Positions 28,000 to 36,779 are shown, counted from the first letter of the stretch. The stretch is 64,000 bases of DNA from Pontibaca salina (GCF_016307205.1 NZ_JAEIJD010000008.1:55747-119746); one strand, 5' to 3'. The notes: a model not told the origin generated them from the letters alone. Translations and numbers: made by a program.

Positions 28000-28498
28000 G
28001 GTTCCATTTCGCTAAGTTCAGGATTGGTTGGATTTGCCGAGGCTGCCTCGAATAATAGATGTCCAGCTTTTGGACGTGCTCCACTGAGAAGCGGCCGGAA
28101 CCTTTTCCCTTGCGGGCGCTCTCATGGGCCAGCTTAAAGAGCATTTCGTATGTTTTTGCTCTTCCTCTCCATGATCCCGTTCCTCCGTTCAGGTGTGGTA
28201 ACGTGATATCGAAAAAGTCCCGACACTGATCATCCATGGAGTATTCAATGCCGAGGCGCTGAGCGGCCCACATCCTTACCGCGCCATACATATAATATAT
28301 CGGGTCGCCCTGGGTTTTGCATAGGTACATTGGCGGTACCGGGTCTGGGCCTTCGCCGCGGATCCTCCAGTTATGGAGAGTCGCTGGGGTTACATTTAGC
28401 AAGGCTGCGGCCTGGGGTGAAGACACCAACCACCAGGGGGCGATTAGCGGCCATTTGGTCGGATTCTTAAACAGATTTGATCCTGAAGTTCTAGTCAT
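27908..28498 (-). CDS. Hypothetical island protein with N-terminal helix-turn-helix-like segment
   Basis: A 196-residue protein without an assigned family. An early stretch (SSPQAAALLNVTPATLHNWRIRGEGP) reads like an AlpA/MerR-type helix-turn-helix that recognises DNA. The C-terminus is basic and low-complexity and overlaps the next gene. It lies between the replication genes and the defence operon, so an accessory regulatory or replication role can be guessed only from place. Confidence 0.45.
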   Translation of the reverse strand: MTRTSGSNLFKNPTKWPLIAPWWLVSSPQAAALLNVTPATLHNWRIRGEGPDPVPPMYLCKTQGDPIYYMYGAVRMWAAQRLGIEYSMDDQCRDFFDITLPHLNGGTGSWRGRAKTYEMLFKLAHESARKGKGSGRFSVEHVQKLDIYYSRQPRQIQPILNLAKWNRDSAPPIPSREARRTQGDADAGRNIWPAQD

Positions 28499-28633
28499 AT
28501 TTACCTCGGATTATTTGCCAAAGTTTTTGCTGCAGCAAATACAATACTGGATTTGTGTAGGGCGTGTAGGCTATAACCCTAACTTTTCTATTGTTATTTT
28601 TCTCCAAAAAGTTAGGGTATAAGGCTACACTAC

Positions 28634-30250
28634 CTACACTGAGAATGAAGAGCTGCTGTCGCAGCCGCGAATACCTGGCCAGATCAGGCCTTTACTTGTA
28701 CGCTTTTGTTTAATTCCGGTCCGCTTAACGATCTCTGACCTGAAGATCGGCTGACTGATTGCTTTGATTCCATTTGATTGCGACCAGCGGTGATATTTTC
28801 GATACAATGACTTGGCTCCAATTGATCCTTCGGGATCGAGGACGCATTCGTCTTTGAGGAAGGTCTGGATCATGTCCGATGATGCCATATATCGGGCAGC
28901 TTCCCGCTTGATGGACTCAGGGACATTAAGGCCATTCTTTTGATAATCTCCCAGCCCTTCGAGCAGGCGATTGAGGATACCACTTCCCTCGGCCCGGAGC
29001 TTCGCGGGCAAATCGCGGTCGCAACTATCTTCAGCGACCACCCGGTCGAAATGCATCAAGATTAGACGTCGGCCAAGCGCCTGATCGCCTCCGTCTATGA
29101 CGGGAAGAGCGTTCGTTGTCATGAACATGACGCACTCCGGCTTGAACTCGAAATGTTCCTTGTATAGTGCGCGGGCGGAGATAATATCGCCACCATTGAT
29201 GCGCTTCACTAGAGCTGTATCGAGGATCTCGCCTGTCGCAAGCTCGGATGTTGCAACCATCCGGGCTCCTTTTAGGCGGGCGAGATCATTACGGATTCCT
29301 GCGTTTTTCTGTCGGATGAAGGTACTCGGTTCTGCGTTGCACGCGTAGTCCCCGAGAACATGCGCAACGATATCAATCAGCGTCGATTTTCCATTTCGAC
29401 CGGGGCCGTGGAAGATCGCGAAGACCTGTTCCTTGGGATTGCCGAGCAACGAATATCCAAACAGCCGAAGTACAAACTGCTGCACCTCTTGGGAGAGGGT
29501 TGACGACAGGAAGGTGTCGAAGACCGGGCATGTAGCGTCTGGTTCGTATGCCACTCCCGCTAGTTTGGTGATGTTGTCACTGGCGCTGTGAGGGCGCAGC
29601 GAGAAATCTGAGAGATTCAGTGTACCGTTCAGTAAATTTAACTCTCCGACAGATCGGTCAAAATCGTCGAACGAGCGCATGACATTGGGGTCAGTAGAAA
29701 GAAGGTCAAAAACCCTGTTGACCTTCGGCGCTGACAGGAGCTGCTTGGCATTTTTCATTGCATCAATATCACCCGTACTTTTGGCTGCTCCAGCGAGCTC
29801 TTCAAGGAAGCACTTGGTTTGTTCTTTTGCATACCCGCCTTTGGGGTCATCCATCCAGCGCGCCCCATCGAAACGCAGCCATCCGGTAGTGGAGGTTTGA
29901 CAGGACGTACCTGCAATCTTAAGAGCCGCCATTTTTGAAAGGGGAACATCATCATATTCAATTTTCGTCCCGGTCTCATAGTTGGAAATACTGCGGGCGA
30001 TACCCCAAACTTCATCGTCAGGCAGTGGCTCGTAGGCCGTTGCGTTCAGTGCCGATAAAGCAGAATATATTTGGTCGGCATCGCATCCGTGATGAGCGCG
30101 AAGGAAGCCCGCCATACTCGCTAAGGAGTTATTACGCGATCCAACAGACAAGGCTTTTGAAGGAGGCGCGGTTCTGTTCGCTGCGACTGGCTTTTTTGAT
30201 TTTAGCTTTTCGATTAATTCTGTAGGTACCGAGGGAATTGGGTTAAGCAT
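28634..30250 (-). CDS. PriCT / D5-type primase-helicase of the island
   Basis: A 538-residue protein. An N-terminal PriCT-type domain (NSLASMAGFLRAHHGCDADQI... DDEVWGIARSI) is followed by the D5 N-terminal domain and a superfamily III helicase with Walker A GPGRNGKSTL near residue 280. This is the P4-alpha/D5 type that unwinds replication origins in phages and satellites. It overlaps the primase-polymerase gene by 8 bp (ATGCTTAA), which may be coupling or the scar of a frameshift splitting one fused protein. Confidence 0.85.
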   Translation of the reverse strand: MLNPIPSVPTELIEKLKSKKPVAANRTAPPSKALSVGSRNNSLASMAGFLRAHHGCDADQIYSALSALNATAYEPLPDDEVWGIARSISNYETGTKIEYDDVPLSKMAALKIAGTSCQTSTTGWLRFDGARWMDDPKGGYAKEQTKCFLEELAGAAKSTGDIDAMKNAKQLLSAPKVNRVFDLLSTDPNVMRSFDDFDRSVGELNLLNGTLNLSDFSLRPHSASDNITKLAGVAYEPDATCPVFDTFLSSTLSQEVQQFVLRLFGYSLLGNPKEQVFAIFHGPGRNGKSTLIDIVAHVLGDYACNAEPSTFIRQKNAGIRNDLARLKGARMVATSELATGEILDTALVKRINGGDIISARALYKEHFEFKPECVMFMTTNALPVIDGGDQALGRRLILMHFDRVVAEDSCDRDLPAKLRAEGSGILNRLLEGLGDYQKNGLNVPESIKREAARYMASSDMIQTFLKDECVLDPEGSIGAKSLYRKYHRWSQSNGIKAISQPIFRSEIVKRTGIKQKRTSKGLIWPGIRGCDSSSSFSV

Positions 30251-30758
30251 TTGTATTCTCCCATGTGTAAGAATTTCCGGAGATGTGAGTTGATGGGGGT
30301 GCGATCACGTAACCACCGTCGGCACGTACATCGAGGTTCGGCCCAAGCTTCCCGGCATTGCCCCTGATTGGTTGATCTGGCATCTGCATATAGATATGGT
30401 AGCCGCCGCTTCCTGTCTGGACGACGGCGTCACGGGGCAGAGGACCAATCTCGGCCTCCAAGCGTTCCAGCGCTGCCTCGCCTTGCTTCTCTTCACCGAT
30501 ATCCACGTCGAGGACGAAGAGATTGGATATTGATCCTGTAGCGATCGCGACGTTGGCGTTTGGCCAATCAGTCCACCACTGCTGAATGGTGTCTGGGTCA
30601 GTAGAGGCAGCTTTGAAACCGCCCGCAATCATTGGGTGTTTTCCGGCACTGCTACAAGTTGGATTGCCACAGGTGCATTCGCCTTCTTGGATGCTGTAGG
30701 CTGGAAACACAGCGAAACCCTGCTCTGCGTATTTGAGTGCGTAATCAAGAGGGGTCAT
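30243..30758 (-). CDS. Bifunctional DNA primase/polymerase (Prim-Pol) N-terminal domain
   Basis: A 171-residue archaeo-eukaryotic primase-type domain: LDYALKYAEQGFAVFPAY at the start, KHPMIAGGFKAASTD, VLDVDIG (catalytic acidic pair) and TGSGGYHIYMQ, ending at APPSTHISGNSYTWE. This is the typical N-terminal half of fused Prim-Pol/D5 replication proteins of satellites, here a separate frame. It synthesises primers for island replication. Its stop lies 8 bases inside the start of the helicase gene. Confidence 0.85.
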   Translation of the reverse strand: MTPLDYALKYAEQGFAVFPAYSIQEGECTCGNPTCSSAGKHPMIAGGFKAASTDPDTIQQWWTDWPNANVAIATGSISNLFVLDVDIGEEKQGEAALERLEAEIGPLPRDAVVQTGSGGYHIYMQMPDQPIRGNAGKLGPNLDVRADGGYVIAPPSTHISGNSYTWENTNA

Positions 30759-30967
30759 GCTGTGCCTCCATCAAACGTATGAACCGGCTTGGTCTCGTTG
30801 GCTTTGAGCCATGCATCGATTGCAGATTTACGGTAGAGAACGCGACGCCCAACCTTGCAGCGGGCTGGGCCGACGCGCAGGGCATGCCAGCGGCTTAAGG
30901 TGCGCTGGGAGACGCCCAATAGGGCGGCAACCTCTGTGGGTTTCATGTGTGAGTTAGGGTTATCCAT
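30755..30967 (-). CDS. AlpA/excisionase-family helix-turn-helix regulator
   Basis: About 70 residues with a MerR-like winged helix: KPTEVAALLGVSQRTLSRWHALRVGPARCKVGRRVLYRKSAIDAWL in substance. Start 30967 has GGAGAAA 6 bp upstream; the frame is open to 31003. Such proteins activate integrase/excision in P4-like islands. Located between int and the replication genes and overlapping the Prim-Pol start by 4 bases, it probably controls the replication operon as well. Confidence 0.8.
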   Translation of the reverse strand: MDNPNSHMKPTEVAALLGVSQRTLSRWHALRVGPARCKVGRRVLYRKSAIDAWLKANETKPVHTFDGGTA

Positions 30968-31033
30968 TAGTTTCTCCGTATGACGACTAATGGACAGATA
31001 CATAACAGGTTTAGCGAGTCTGACTAGAGTCGA

Positions 31034-31050
31034 CTTCCGGAAATCGCCTT
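31034..31050. repeat. Island repeat copy 1 (TTCC-G-GAAATC)
   Basis: CTTCCGGAAATCGCCTT, one of three related sequences (31034, 31086, 32314) sharing TTCC-N-GAAATC next to the integrase gene. Possible integrase arm sites or AlpA operators. Confidence 0.4.
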
Positions 31051-31085
31051 TAGTAACAGTAGGTTAGTTTCGGTAGGTGATCTTC

Positions 31086-31102
31086 ATTTCCCGAAATCAC
31101 CT
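31086..31102. repeat. Island repeat copy 2 (TTCC-C-GAAATC)
   Basis: ATTTCCCGAAATCACCT at the 3' end of the integrase gene. It also forms the right arm of TAGGTGAT...ATCACCTA (31074-31103), a stem that may end int transcription. Confidence 0.4.
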
Positions 31103-32233
31103 ATTGACAGAGGAAGTGGCAAAGGAGTTGGCCGCGCGGCGCAGCGGGTCATCCATCAGATGCGCGTAGCGCATGGTTGTCTGGTGCTGCGAGTGGCCAA
31201 GCAGCTTGCCTATGGTTTCTAAGGTCTCCCCGCTGGAGACCAAAGTAGACGCGAAAGAGTGGCGGAGGTCGTGAACTCTTAAGTCAGGCATCCCGATTTC
31301 ATTCCTCAACCAGCGCCAGGGACGATTGATGTCTGGAAGGTGGCTTCCTGTCGACGTGGGGAAAAGATAGCTGCCCTCTGCCGTCTCATGCATCGCCTGC
31401 AGGAGGATCAAAGCCTCATTTGAAAGCGGAACTCTTTTGCGTTTCCTGTCTTTGCTTTTATGAGCCGGTCGGTTCCATATCCCAAGTTCTAGGTCGAGGT
31501 CTTGCCACTCCAGTCCTAGAATCTCGCCCCGCCGTGCGCCTGTTAAGATCAGCAAGCGTACTGCGTTCGCTGCCTTCTGGTTTGGCATCCGCTCTAGAGC
31601 GTCAAACACAAGGTCGTACTCGTCCTTGGTGAGGTACTTTTCACGCGAGTGTTCGGCATTTCTCCGGAAGCCATCTGCGGGGTTCTTTTCGATCCAACCC
31701 CAGCGAATAGAGAGGTTGAGGGCCCTCCTAAGCACCTCAAGCACCCGGTTTGCACGGGTAGGGGTCGCTTCGCTAATCTTGGCGTGTAAGCGGTCGCTCT
31801 GGCGACTTGTGAGCTCTCTGACCGCGACTCGGCCTAAGTCTGGGAGAATGTAGTTATGCCACATTCCCCGCTGGTCTGTTTGACTTCGAGGCGACAGCGT
31901 TGGGAGGTGAAGTTTTTCGTACTCTGACCACAGATCAGCGACGGTTGGGGCCTCTCTGCGCTCGATGCGCTCTTCTAGGGGGTCGATCCCTTGGTCGATT
32001 GCCCTACGCAACGACTTAGCCTCTTCCTTGGCGGCGGCAGCGGACCAAGCGGGGAAGTTGCCTATGGTCATGCGTCTTTCACGTTTGTTGATCGTGTAGT
32101 TTAAGACAAACGAGCGTGATCCCGCAGCAGTCACACGAAGTGCGAATCCGGTTAGCTCTCCATCGCGGTAGAGTTTGTTACCCTTCGCAGGTGCGTCTGC
32201 CTTTCGGGTAAAGGTTTCATTGATTTTTATCAT
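31097..32233 (-). CDS. Tyrosine site-specific integrase of the island (P4 type)
   Basis: Catalyses integration and excision at tRNA-fMet. About 378 residues with an N-terminal arm-binding domain of DUF4102 type (RDGELTGFALRVTAAGSRSFVLNY), a SAM-like core-binding domain, and a catalytic domain with LTGARRGEILGL (first Arg), HDLRHSFAS and LGHSQHQTTMRYAHL (His and Tyr nucleophile). The start at 32233 is preferred to 32269 since it begins at the arm-binding domain. It reads away from the right att copy, 140 bp distant, as expected. Confidence 0.92.
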   Translation of the reverse strand: MIKINETFTRKADAPAKGNKLYRDGELTGFALRVTAAGSRSFVLNYTINKRERRMTIGNFPAWSAAAAKEEAKSLRRAIDQGIDPLEERIERREAPTVADLWSEYEKLHLPTLSPRSQTDQRGMWHNYILPDLGRVAVRELTSRQSDRLHAKISEATPTRANRVLEVLRRALNLSIRWGWIEKNPADGFRRNAEHSREKYLTKDEYDLVFDALERMPNQKAANAVRLLILTGARRGEILGLEWQDLDLELGIWNRPAHKSKDRKRKRVPLSNEALILLQAMHETAEGSYLFPTSTGSHLPDINRPWRWLRNEIGMPDLRVHDLRHSFASTLVSSGETLETIGKLLGHSQHQTTMRYAHLMDDPLRRAANSFATSSVNR

Positions 32234-32313
32234 GGTGTGTCCGCCCTGTGTCCGGCAATGTGTAGGCATTTGATGTCACTTAGTGACCCACCATGTCAAC
32301 TGAAAGGTCGTTA

Positions 32314-32330
32314 ATTTCCTGAAATCAAAG
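32314..32330. repeat. Island repeat copy 3 (TTCC-T-GAAATC)
   Basis: ATTTCCTGAAATCAAAG between the int start and attR, related to the copies at 31034 and 31086. Confidence 0.4.
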
Positions 32331-32372
32331 GTAAATATGCATAAATCCTAATGGATCCGGCTATTTGGCACG

Positions 32373-32421
32373 CAGGCTCATAACCTGAAGGTCGTAGGTT
32401 CAAATCCTACTCCCGCAACCA
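32373..32421. repeat. attR: 49 bp copy of the tRNA-fMet 3' part
   Basis: Exact copy of 17039-17087. The bases before it (ATTTGGCACG) do not continue the tRNA, so this is an att remnant and not a second tRNA gene. Confidence 0.95.
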
Positions 32422-34039
32422 CTTTGACCGAACTGAGATCGAAATTCGTGCGAGACCCTTCTTCGGAAGGGTTTTTTGCATTTTGGGCCAGATCAATCAT
32501 TGCCGTCAGCGCGCCGTCGAGTGTGAGGATGATCTCGCCGTCCTCATGCCTGAGCGTGACGCGTTCAATCAGCCCACGGATGACCTCGAGCTCTTGGGTG
32601 CGAATCTCTGGATCGGCCAAGGTGGCGGCCAAATCCTGGACCTTGCGGCGGTAGATCTCGGACAGATTGGGGTGGAGGCGCAACGGCGACGGGGGCGGCG
32701 CTGCCAGGTCGCGGTCAAGCTCGGCGATCCGCTGCTCCATCTCTGCCAGTTTGGCTTGCAGGCCCGGTGTGCGGAGCCCCTCGGCAATCGCGTCGTAGAG
32801 ACCATCAAGTTTGCGGGCAGTAGCGTCCCGCTCAGAGCGCAGACGGGCACGCTTGGCCTCTTGCGCGCTGTTATGGGCGTTTGTGGCTTTGCTATAGGCC
32901 GTCATGAAGCTGGCCACCGCATCCGGCTGCATCAAGCGGGTTCGGAGCAGATCGAGAACCGCGCTTTCCAGCACGGGCCGCCGGATCGACTTCTTCTGAT
33001 CACAGGTGCCCAGTTTGCGCGCCGCCGAGCATGCCAGGTAATCCTTGCCGACCGAGGCGAGGGGGCTGCCGCAGGCGTCGCAATAGGCGAGCCCTGTGAG
33101 AAGATGCGGCGCCCGCTTCTTTTCCCAAAACCGTGACGCCTTGATCGCCTGCACACGCGGGCTCGCGTCGATGGCACACTGTCTTTGCTTCACCCGCTCC
33201 CAAAGCGCGTCATCCACGATGCGCAGATCCGGAACCTCCTTGATGATCCACTCGGAGGGATCATTGAGGCGGGAGACGCGACGTCCGGTGTCCGGGTCCT
33301 TGATGTAGCGCAGCCGGTTCCAGACCAGACGGCCAATATAGAGTTCGTTGTTGAGCAGGCCGGTGCCGCGGGTCCGGTGCCCTCGTATCGCGGTATCTCG
33401 CCAGTCTTTGCCGCGCGGCCCGGGAATGCCATCTTGATTGAGGCGCTGTGCGATCGCCTTGGGAGAGCGACCTTCCGCGAACTCATCAAAGACCCGCCGG
33501 ATGACATGGGCCTGTTCATTGTTGATCCCGCGTTCGCCGGTCACGGGCAGCCCGTCGGCGTCCAGGCGGCGCACGACATCATAGCCGTAACTGTTGCCGC
33601 CCCCGGACAGCCCGGCCTCCACGCGCCCCCGAAGGCCGCGCCGGGTCTTGGCCGCAAGATCCTTCAGAAACAGCTGGTTCATCGTGCCCTTGAGGCCGAC
33701 ATGCAGTTCGCCGATCTCGCCTTCCGAGAGGGTCACCACGCCGACATCGGCAAAGGTCAGGCGTTTGTAAATCGCGGCCACGTCGGCCTGATCACGGCTC
33801 AGGCGATCCAAGGCCTCGCAGAGGACCAGATCAAAGCGCTGCTCTTGCGCATCCCGGAGCAAAGCCTGAAGACCCGGGCGCAGCATTGAGGCACCCGAGA
33901 CTGCGCGGTCGGTATACGCATCGACGATTTCCCAGCCTTCACGTTCGGCCTTTTCGCGACACAGGCGGATCTGATCATCGATCGACGCATCGCGCTGCAT
34001 TTGGCTCGAGAACCGGGCATAGAGGGCAACTCGCATCAT
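32378..34039 (-). CDS. Large serine recombinase
   Basis: A 553-residue site-specific recombinase. N-terminal resolvase domain with the catalytic serine in YARFSS (about residue 11) and the DR-x-S-G segment, then a Recombinase domain (GINNEQAHVIRRVFDEFAEGRSPKAIAQRL), a zinc ribbon (YCDACGSPL... CSAARKLGTCDQKK) and a coiled coil. The last approximately 33 residues are antisense to the tRNA terminator and the tRNA 3' repeat (ending AGVGFEPTTFRL), so the natural C-terminus is partly written by the att site. Its start overlaps the next gene by 4 bases. Confidence 0.88.
   Translation of the reverse strand: MMRVALYARFSSQMQRDASIDDQIRLCREKAEREGWEIVDAYTDRAVSGASMLRPGLQALLRDAQEQRFDLVLCEALDRLSRDQADVAAIYKRLTFADVGVVTLSEGEIGELHVGLKGTMNQLFLKDLAAKTRRGLRGRVEAGLSGGGNSYGYDVVRRLDADGLPVTGERGINNEQAHVIRRVFDEFAEGRSPKAIAQRLNQDGIPGPRGKDWRDTAIRGHRTRGTGLLNNELYIGRLVWNRLRYIKDPDTGRRVSRLNDPSEWIIKEVPDLRIVDDALWERVKQRQCAIDASPRVQAIKASRFWEKKRAPHLLTGLAYCDACGSPLASVGKDYLACSAARKLGTCDQKKSIRRPVLESAVLDLLRTRLMQPDAVASFMTAYSKATNAHNSAQEAKRARLRSERDATARKLDGLYDAIAEGLRTPGLQAKLAEMEQRIAELDRDLAAPPPSPLRLHPNLSEIYRRKVQDLAATLADPEIRTQELEVIRGLIERVTLRHEDGEIILTLDGALTAMIDLAQNAKNPSEEGSRTNFDLSSVKVVAGVGFEPTTFRL
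32455..32477 (+). terminator. Probable original terminator of tRNA-fMet
   Basis: ACCCTTC-TTCG-GAAGGGT followed by six T on the + strand, 34 bp after the CCA copy of attR. Orientation fits the tRNA, from which it is now separated by the island. It lies inside the antisense serine recombinase frame. A near copy is at 57413. Confidence 0.7.
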
Positions 34040-35079
34040 CGCTTTTCCTTTTTCATCTGGCTGATCAAGGCCGCATAGTCCCGCCCTGCCTCGATGGTCT
34101 GGGCCTGGATGTAATGGCGCTCGGCGGTCTGGAACCCCGAATGCGCCAAAACCGGCGGGATCAGGCGCGCACTTTGGGGCGACAGTCGGGCCAGTGTGGT
34201 GGCTGCTGCATCCCGGAACAGATGTGGGGGGATGCGTACACCCGTCAGCCTTAGGGTCACGTCGCCGATCCGGCTGCCGACATGATTCTGATCCAAGATC
34301 TCGCCTTTCTTCCCCACCCAGAGAAAGTCATGGGCCATGTTACCACGCGCCAGCAGGGCCGGTCGCACATTTTCGATGTAATGGCGCAAGACCGGCGCGA
34401 CCTGCGGCGGAACGCTGGTCTCCCACGGCACCCCGGTCTTGGTCATATCTTCAGACAGCGCAATATTGATGTCCCCAGCGCTGACTTGGATCGACTGGCC
34501 AAGGCGCATCCCACAGAAGGCCCGGCACCGCATCGGCAGCACGGCGAGGAGCGCGATCATGCAGCCGTCGCGTTGAGCGAGCATCTGTTTCAACCGATTT
34601 GAGACAGCCGTGGCGTCGCTCTTGGCAAGGGCGAGCCCGACCTCGAGCAGCACCGCGCTTGACAGCACGCGCCCGCTCTTGCGGGCCCGATCGCCCCGGC
34701 CCGCGTCCCGCTTCAACCCAGCACGCAGGCGCAGTTGCAGCGCCCAATCACGGTCCGGTGCAGCCGCGCGCAAGACCCGCAAGACCCCGTCCACGAACAT
34801 CAGGCGTGACATGGGCTTGGTGTGCGCAAGAGCCTCCAGCCAAGATTGCAGCCGGGGCAGGGTGGCACGTTCCGCAGGCGGCAACGAAAGGGCCTCCGGA
34901 TCGACAAGGCTGAGCCATTTCAGCCAGCGTCCGTAGTGGGTCTCCAGGATGTCACGAGAGGATTGGCGCAGGTGCGCGAGGCCGCCCCGATCGTCCAGTG
35001 GGCCTGCCTCCCTGATCAATCTCTCCCACATCGTGCGATCTGTGCGGGGCCAGTCGGTGCGGGGCAGAACCAAGCTCAT
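34036..35079 (-). CDS. Tyrosine recombinase-like protein (shorter of two)
   Basis: A 347-residue phage-integrase-like protein. The C-terminal half has parts of the catalytic box: PMRCRAFCGMRLG (first Arg), PHLFRDAAATTLA (HxxR), and LAHSGFQTAERHYIQA (His and Tyr). The N-terminal half is helical, as for core-binding domains. It lies in an operon with overlaps of 4 bases on both sides, between the larger tyrosine recombinase and the serine recombinase, so the three probably act together. Confidence 0.75.
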   Translation of the reverse strand: MSLVLPRTDWPRTDRTMWERLIREAGPLDDRGGLAHLRQSSRDILETHYGRWLKWLSLVDPEALSLPPAERATLPRLQSWLEALAHTKPMSRLMFVDGVLRVLRAAAPDRDWALQLRLRAGLKRDAGRGDRARKSGRVLSSAVLLEVGLALAKSDATAVSNRLKQMLAQRDGCMIALLAVLPMRCRAFCGMRLGQSIQVSAGDINIALSEDMTKTGVPWETSVPPQVAPVLRHYIENVRPALLARGNMAHDFLWVGKKGEILDQNHVGSRIGDVTLRLTGVRIPPHLFRDAAATTLARLSPQSARLIPPVLAHSGFQTAERHYIQAQTIEAGRDYAALISQMKKEKR

Positions 35080-36779
35080 GTGCGCCGCCCCTTTTTGGTC
35101 TCGATGAGGTCGGCAAAGATCCGGGTCGCGGATTTCACCTCGAGACCGGAATACATGTTGATGGTGTGGCTGACCTCGGAGTGGCCAAGAAGGCGGCGCG
35201 CGACCTCATAGCTGCCGGGATTGGCATCGAGCCAGGTCATCACGGCAAAATGGCGAAACAGATGCGCATTGATCTCAAAACCAGTTTCCTTGCGGACCCG
35301 TTTGCTGATCCGCGCCGAGAGCTGACCCGGGCTGACTGAGCCCGCGCCATCACGGCGCGGAAACAGCCACGCTGTCCCTGCCGGGCAAAGCTCCGGGCTG
35401 CGGCTGGCGAGATGGCGGTCGATCATGCGGATCAATTCTATAGGCAGTTCGAACTCGAGCGGGCGCTCGTTCTTGAGATCATCTTCTGAGAGCACCAGAA
35501 ACGCCCGGCCGTCGCCGGGGCGCTGGAGATGGAGTTCGAGATGAATACCGGCCAGATTCTTGATACGGATCGGGCAGACGAGCAGGATGGCGATCGCCAC
35601 TGCGTCCTCGCGCGCCAGAGCCTTGGTGAAGGTGTTGGTCTTTCCCGCCGGCGGGTGGGCGAACAGACGGTCTGGCAGATGCAGCAGGCGTTGAAGGCTT
35701 TCCTCGTTTTGCAAGATGCGCAGCCGGTCGCGGTTCTTGCGAGTCATCCCGCGCTGGGGCGCAGGTGCAAGCCGCGCTGCCAAATCGGCCAGTTTTTTCT
35801 GTACCTCCTCGGGCTGTCCGGTGATCCGGCCCAGATTGCGCAGCAGCGCAGCGGTTTCGCCGATCAGTTTCGTCGATTTGTTCTCAGTGCGGGTCAGCAT
35901 CTGGCGCAGGCCGCGCTCTGCGTTTGCAGGCGCCAGCAGCACCGCAATTTCCGTGATCGCGTCAAGCAACAGACCGGCATGGACGAGTTCCGAGGCGAAG
36001 CGGATAATCTGGCGACGGTACTGGTTGAGGGTCGCCGGACGCAGCGCCCGCGCCCGGCCCTCGTCGGCCAAGGGGTCTGGATTGGCCAGACGCGCCATCA
36101 GGCGCTCAAGGTCCTGCAGAAACGCAGCGGAAAACGCTGCCTCGGGCAGCTTGATGATCTTTTGGCGGCTTTCCAGGGGGTGCGTTGTCTTTGGCCAATC
36201 GGGCAGGCGCTGCACGGCCAGGTTCCAGCCATTCACCGCGGCGCGATAGGCCCCATCGGGTGATTTGCTGATTTCATTCTGGGCTAGGGCGTCCCGATAG
36301 GCCAAGGCGTGCTCTGCAGTGACCTGATCGGGGCCGATCCCCTGATTGTTCAGAAAATGAACGAAACGGCAGAGGGCGGGTTGCAAGGTCTTGTCCTTTG
36401 CGGCCAGCAAGCTGGTCCAGAGGGCCTGCCACTCCGAGGATAGATCCGATAGGTGGTTGCTGCGCCGCTCGACAATCCGGGCATGAACCATCGCGGCCCG
36501 AGCATCGCTGACCGCATTTTGCCAAGACTTGGGGCTGAGGCCGAGCGCTGCGGGCGCGCGTTTCGCCAAGCGCGGCTGCAGCCACCGACTGTCGGCGGGC
36601 ACATTCTGCGGCGCCTGCCCCAACGCTTTGGCAACGCGGCGCAGACCGGACATCAGATCCCGACGCCGGGTTGCGCTCAAGCTCGGATCCTTCGCCAAAA
36701 GCGCGATCAAATCCGCAAACATCAGCGTGCCTTTTGGCAGCAGGGCGGTGTCGAGATTGATCTTGGAAATCACAGTCAT
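35076..36779 (-). CDS. Tyrosine recombinase-like protein (larger of two)
   Basis: A 567-residue protein with a long N-terminal helical region and a C-terminal tyrosine recombinase domain: VCPIRIKNLAGIHL (first Arg), NAHLFRHFAVMTWLD (HxxR) and LLGHSEVSHTINMYSGLE (His and Tyr). It begins the recombinase operon and overlaps the following gene by 4 bases (ATGA type). The exact role, for example target choice or accessory strand exchange, is unknown. Confidence 0.78.
   Translation of the reverse strand: MTVISKINLDTALLPKGTLMFADLIALLAKDPSLSATRRRDLMSGLRRVAKALGQAPQNVPADSRWLQPRLAKRAPAALGLSPKSWQNAVSDARAAMVHARIVERRSNHLSDLSSEWQALWTSLLAAKDKTLQPALCRFVHFLNNQGIGPDQVTAEHALAYRDALAQNEISKSPDGAYRAAVNGWNLAVQRLPDWPKTTHPLESRQKIIKLPEAAFSAAFLQDLERLMARLANPDPLADEGRARALRPATLNQYRRQIIRFASELVHAGLLLDAITEIAVLLAPANAERGLRQMLTRTENKSTKLIGETAALLRNLGRITGQPEEVQKKLADLAARLAPAPQRGMTRKNRDRLRILQNEESLQRLLHLPDRLFAHPPAGKTNTFTKALAREDAVAIAILLVCPIRIKNLAGIHLELHLQRPGDGRAFLVLSEDDLKNERPLEFELPIELIRMIDRHLASRSPELCPAGTAWLFPRRDGAGSVSPGQLSARISKRVRKETGFEINAHLFRHFAVMTWLDANPGSYEVARRLLGHSEVSHTINMYSGLEVKSATRIFADLIETKKGRRT

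Larger units (their letters stand above)
17088..32421. mobile_element. Integrative island in tRNA-fMet, phage-satellite-like, carrying a defence cassette
   Basis: A 15.3 kb segment bounded by the tRNA-fMet 3' end and an exact 49 bp copy of it. At its right end are a P4-type tyrosine integrase and an AlpA-like regulator, then a primase-polymerase and a D5-type helicase (autonomous replication), and at the left the methyltransferase/Vsr/AIPR/PD-(D/E)XK/Z1/GHKL defence genes. No capsid, packaging or conjugation genes are seen, which fits a phage satellite or P4-like island rather than a prophage or ICE. Base composition of the replication genes is lower in GC than the flanking core. Confidence 0.88.

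Noticed and set aside
31034..32330. CRISPR-like repeats
   Set aside because: Only three imperfect 17 bp copies with very uneven spacing; no array was found anywhere in the window.
32373..32421. Possible second tRNA-Met gene
   Set aside because: Only the 3' 49 bases are present; acceptor 5' strand, D arm and part of the anticodon stem are missing. It is the att repeat of the island.
17088..32421. Complete prophage
   Set aside because: Integrase and replication genes are present, but no capsid, tail, terminase or lysis genes could be found.
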